A program made the translations under genes and the position numbers. DNA of 64,000 nt from Bin87 sp965197635 (GTDB lineage: Bacteria; Chloroflexota; Dehalococcoidia; Lucifugimonadales; UBA3495). Below, piece by piece: positions 62,362 through 64,000 of the stretch (positions are counted from its first letter, which is position 1; every line of letters begins with the position of its first letter). Location: the NCBI GenBank assembly GCA_965197635.1, contig OZ240218.1, positions 1,116,001 to 1,180,000 on the forward strand, written 5' to 3'. The notes under the pieces are model-generated. The model was not told the origin of the DNA. It made no database searches and worked only from the letters and a program-made list of their open reading frames with translations.

Positions 62362-63396
62362 ATGACTACCGCGACTGCGGTCAGCGCCGGCCCGATGGAG
62401 TACGTCAAGACCATCGGCGTCACCACGAACCAGAGCGGACGGGGGTTCATCAACCCCTACGACTGCGCTTTTACCAACGACGGGCGTATCCTGGTGCTCA
62501 ACCACGCGGACGCGGCCCGCACAGCCTTGATCCGCATCGGCGTCCTGAACTGGGACGAAGACTACCTGGGCGAATTCAGCAAAGGCACCGGGCGCGGCGA
62601 AGGTCAATGGATGTTGCCCATCGGGATGACCATCAGCGCCGAACAGCATATCCACGTTACCGATGAGCACCTGCACCGCGTGACGGTGTTCGACACGGAC
62701 GGCGATTTCATCAGGATGTGGGGTGAGAAGGGCGACGAAGCCGGACAGCTGAACGGACCGGCGGGCGTCGCCGTGGCCGCGGATGGAACGGTGTACGTGG
62801 CAGAGCAGTACAACCACCGGGTTCAACGGTTCACTTCCGAAGGCGAGCCGATATCCCACTGGGGAGAGCAGGGAGACGGAGCAGGCCAGTTCAACATGCC
62901 TTGGGGCGTGGGCCTGGATACCGCCGGCAACGTGTACGTCGCCGACTGGCGCAACGACCGCATCCAGAAGTTCACCGCCGACGGTCAACACCTGGCGACC
63001 TATGGTTCCTCAGGAACCGGCGACGGGCAATTCAGCCGCCCCTCCGCCGTATGCGTGGACTCCGTAGGGTATATCTACGTGTCGGATTGGGGCAACGAGC
63101 GGGTGCAGTTACTGGATCCAGACGGCAACTTTGTCCAGTCCGTGCGAGGGCAGGCCACCTTGTCCAAATGGGCGCAAGACTTCATGTCGGTGAACCCTGA
63201 CGAGTACAACACCCGGCAGATGGCGAATCTAACCCCCGATTTGCCCGACCACCTGGATACACCGTACCTGATTTCCGCCCAGTCCGAACCCTATTTCTGG
63301 GGTCCGGTGTCCCTCCGCCTGGATCCGGAGGAGCGTCTATTCGTAGTTGAGGCCAACCGGCACCGCATTCAGGTGTACCAGCGACGCAAAGGATAA
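62362..63396 (+). CDS. NHL-repeat six-bladed beta-propeller protein
   Basis: 344 residues, no signal peptide. Repeats of the NHL type: GPAGVAVAADGTVYVAEQYNHRVQRF, MPWGVGLDTAGNVYVADWRNDRIQKF, and RPSAVCVDSVGYIYVSDWGNERVQLL. Likely binding or scaffold; some NHL enzymes are lyases or hydrolases, no catalytic residues recognised. Aggagaggttgca precedes the ATG. Co-directional with the DUF1501/DUF1800 pair beyond a palindrome. Confidence 0.9.
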   Translation: MTTATAVSAGPMEYVKTIGVTTNQSGRGFINPYDCAFTNDGRILVLNHADAARTALIRIGVLNWDEDYLGEFSKGTGRGEGQWMLPIGMTISAEQHIHVTDEHLHRVTVFDTDGDFIRMWGEKGDEAGQLNGPAGVAVAADGTVYVAEQYNHRVQRFTSEGEPISHWGEQGDGAGQFNMPWGVGLDTAGNVYVADWRNDRIQKFTADGQHLATYGSSGTGDGQFSRPSAVCVDSVGYIYVSDWGNERVQLLDPDGNFVQSVRGQATLSKWAQDFMSVNPDEYNTRQMANLTPDLPDHLDTPYLISAQSEPYFWGPVSLRLDPEERLFVVEANRHRIQVYQRRKG

Positions 63397-63556
63397 AGAG
63401 CGCGCTCTCCGTCGAATCTCGTCCGGTTACGACTATTCAGTTACCGGCATAGAGCGGCGCCGGTGACGGTAACCCTTGCTGAATGCCGTTGACAACTTAT
63501 TGCCGACGTTCCAGCGGACGAGTGCGGTATAGTCGGACAGAGTTCGGAATTTGATT

Positions 63557-63925
63557 ATGGAAACTGCTGCTATAATCGCCATCGCTGCCGTTGGGCTTTC
63601 CGCCGTGGGCATCGGTACCACCATTATTGTGTTGTTGCTCAGAGGCAGCTTCATGCTGGGCGGTTCGATCAACCAAGTTAACAATCTCGGCAAACAAGTT
63701 GAGAGTCTCACGGCCCAAGTCAACGAGCTGCGCGCCGAGTCCCAACAAACCACCCAGCAACTGCGGGAGGAGATGGTCGCCGGGCAGAACCAGCTAATGG
63801 ATGCAGTCAACGATCTGCGAGCCGAAGTCCAGCTAAGTAATCAAATGTTAGCGGCGTTGGCCAACCACACGCACGACACCGACGGACTAACCGTGTTTAC
63901 CGTGCCCACAGTGCCTAGTCGATAA
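63557..63925 (+). CDS. Small membrane-anchored coiled-coil protein
   Basis: 122 residues from ATG 63557. One N-terminal membrane helix (AIIAIAAVGLSAVGIGTTIIVLLL), then a coiled coil of about 65 residues (VNNLGKQVESLTAQVNELRAESQQTTQQL...) and a short His/Thr tail. No family recognised; an envelope or signalling scaffold is possible. Ribosome-binding site weak. Confidence 0.65.
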   Translation: METAAIIAIAAVGLSAVGIGTTIIVLLLRGSFMLGGSINQVNNLGKQVESLTAQVNELRAESQQTTQQLREEMVAGQNQLMDAVNDLRAEVQLSNQMLAALANHTHDTDGLTVFTVPTVPSR

Positions 63926-63947
63926 ATAACGGTGGAGGTGTCCCATA

Positions 63948-64000
63948 TTGGCAAGCGTCGACCTTTTGACCCAAATTCGCGCCGTCGTTGGTGACGATTA
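63948..64000 (+). CDS. Start of a gene cut by the window edge
   Basis: TTG 63948 behind ggtggaggtg. The first 17 codons read LASVDLLTQIRAVVGDD, which looks like the beginning of FAD-linked oxidases of the GlcD type. Too short to assign. Confidence 0.4.
   Translation, partial: MASVDLLTQIRAVVGDD

Noticed and set aside
1..64000. CRISPR arrays, tRNA or rRNA genes
   Set aside because: No regularly spaced repeats, no cloverleaf and no rRNA-like sequence were recognised by eye.

Overview
Organism and basis. The window is GC-rich bacterial DNA (roughly 60 % by eye). It mixes housekeeping genes with catabolic families such as LLM flavin oxidoreductase, SDR, Zn-dependent ADH, F420/FMN-type split-barrel oxidase, TPP enzyme, nucleoside hydrolase and DUF1501/DUF1800. 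There are frequent TTG/GTG starts, a YidD/YidC/Jag block of the kind seen outside Proteobacteria, and no visible LPS genes. A Chloroflexota lineage of the Dehalococcoidia/SAR202 type (marine or sponge-associated) is my best guess. That is inference from gene content, not a phylogenetic result. No rRNA, tRNA or CRISPR array was found.

Layout. 1-16 kb is an accessory zone packed with insertion-sequence debris: IS630, two IS1182-type copies, one intact ISAs1-type element with 10-bp target duplications, two fragments matching opposite ends of an IS1380 transposase, and a decayed IS701-type element next to a sibling's left end. Between them lie two MFS transporters, a frameshifted secreted serine protease, an MBL-fold hydrolase and a hot-dog dehydratase pair. 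16.3-26.2 kb is a leftward housekeeping run: rpmH, rnpA, yidD, a PQQ-propeller lipoprotein, yidC, jag, purF, purM, a small Gly/His-rich ORF, purH, an RNase H-like nuclease and an SDR. 26.2-27.3 kb holds another ISAs1-type remnant right behind the rpmH promoter. 27.9-35.4 kb carries gamma-glutamyltransferase, peroxiredoxin, nucleoside hydrolase, ADH, alpha/beta hydrolase, HAD dehalogenase and LLM oxidoreductase. 35.6-39.4 kb is pstC-pstA-pstB-phoU, and PstC carries a fibronectin-III-like insert. 39.4-42.3 kb is a siroheme sulfite/nitrite reductase plus uroporphyrinogen-III synthase, behind a strong promoter and a structured, terminator-ended leader. 42.3-52.8 kb contains cupin, radC, two phosphotransferase paralogs (one with an amber codon), a TPP enzyme, an alpha/beta hydrolase, a PPOX protein, NAD(P)HX repair, acpS, metF and enoyl-CoA hydratase. 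52.9-57.2 kb has YggU, a phosphatase, two small zinc ribbons, a JAMM protease, a Ca2+/Na+ exchanger and leuB. 57.5-59.5 kb holds hypothetical genes including a translationally coupled TBP-like/TIGR02391 pair. 59.7-63.4 kb is a DUF1501-DUF1800-NHL propeller cluster, and the right end begins a new reading frame.

How the genes work together. The leftward run couples ribosome/RNase P/membrane-insertion functions to purine synthesis. pstCAB-phoU is a phosphate uptake module without a visible pstS. The reductase and HemD share a siroheme theme. Recurrent palindromes (GTAGGGGCG...CGCCCCTAC) sit between genes at 30.5, 34.3, 46.1 and 62.3 kb. A different palindrome family has inserted twice inside the IS630 gene.
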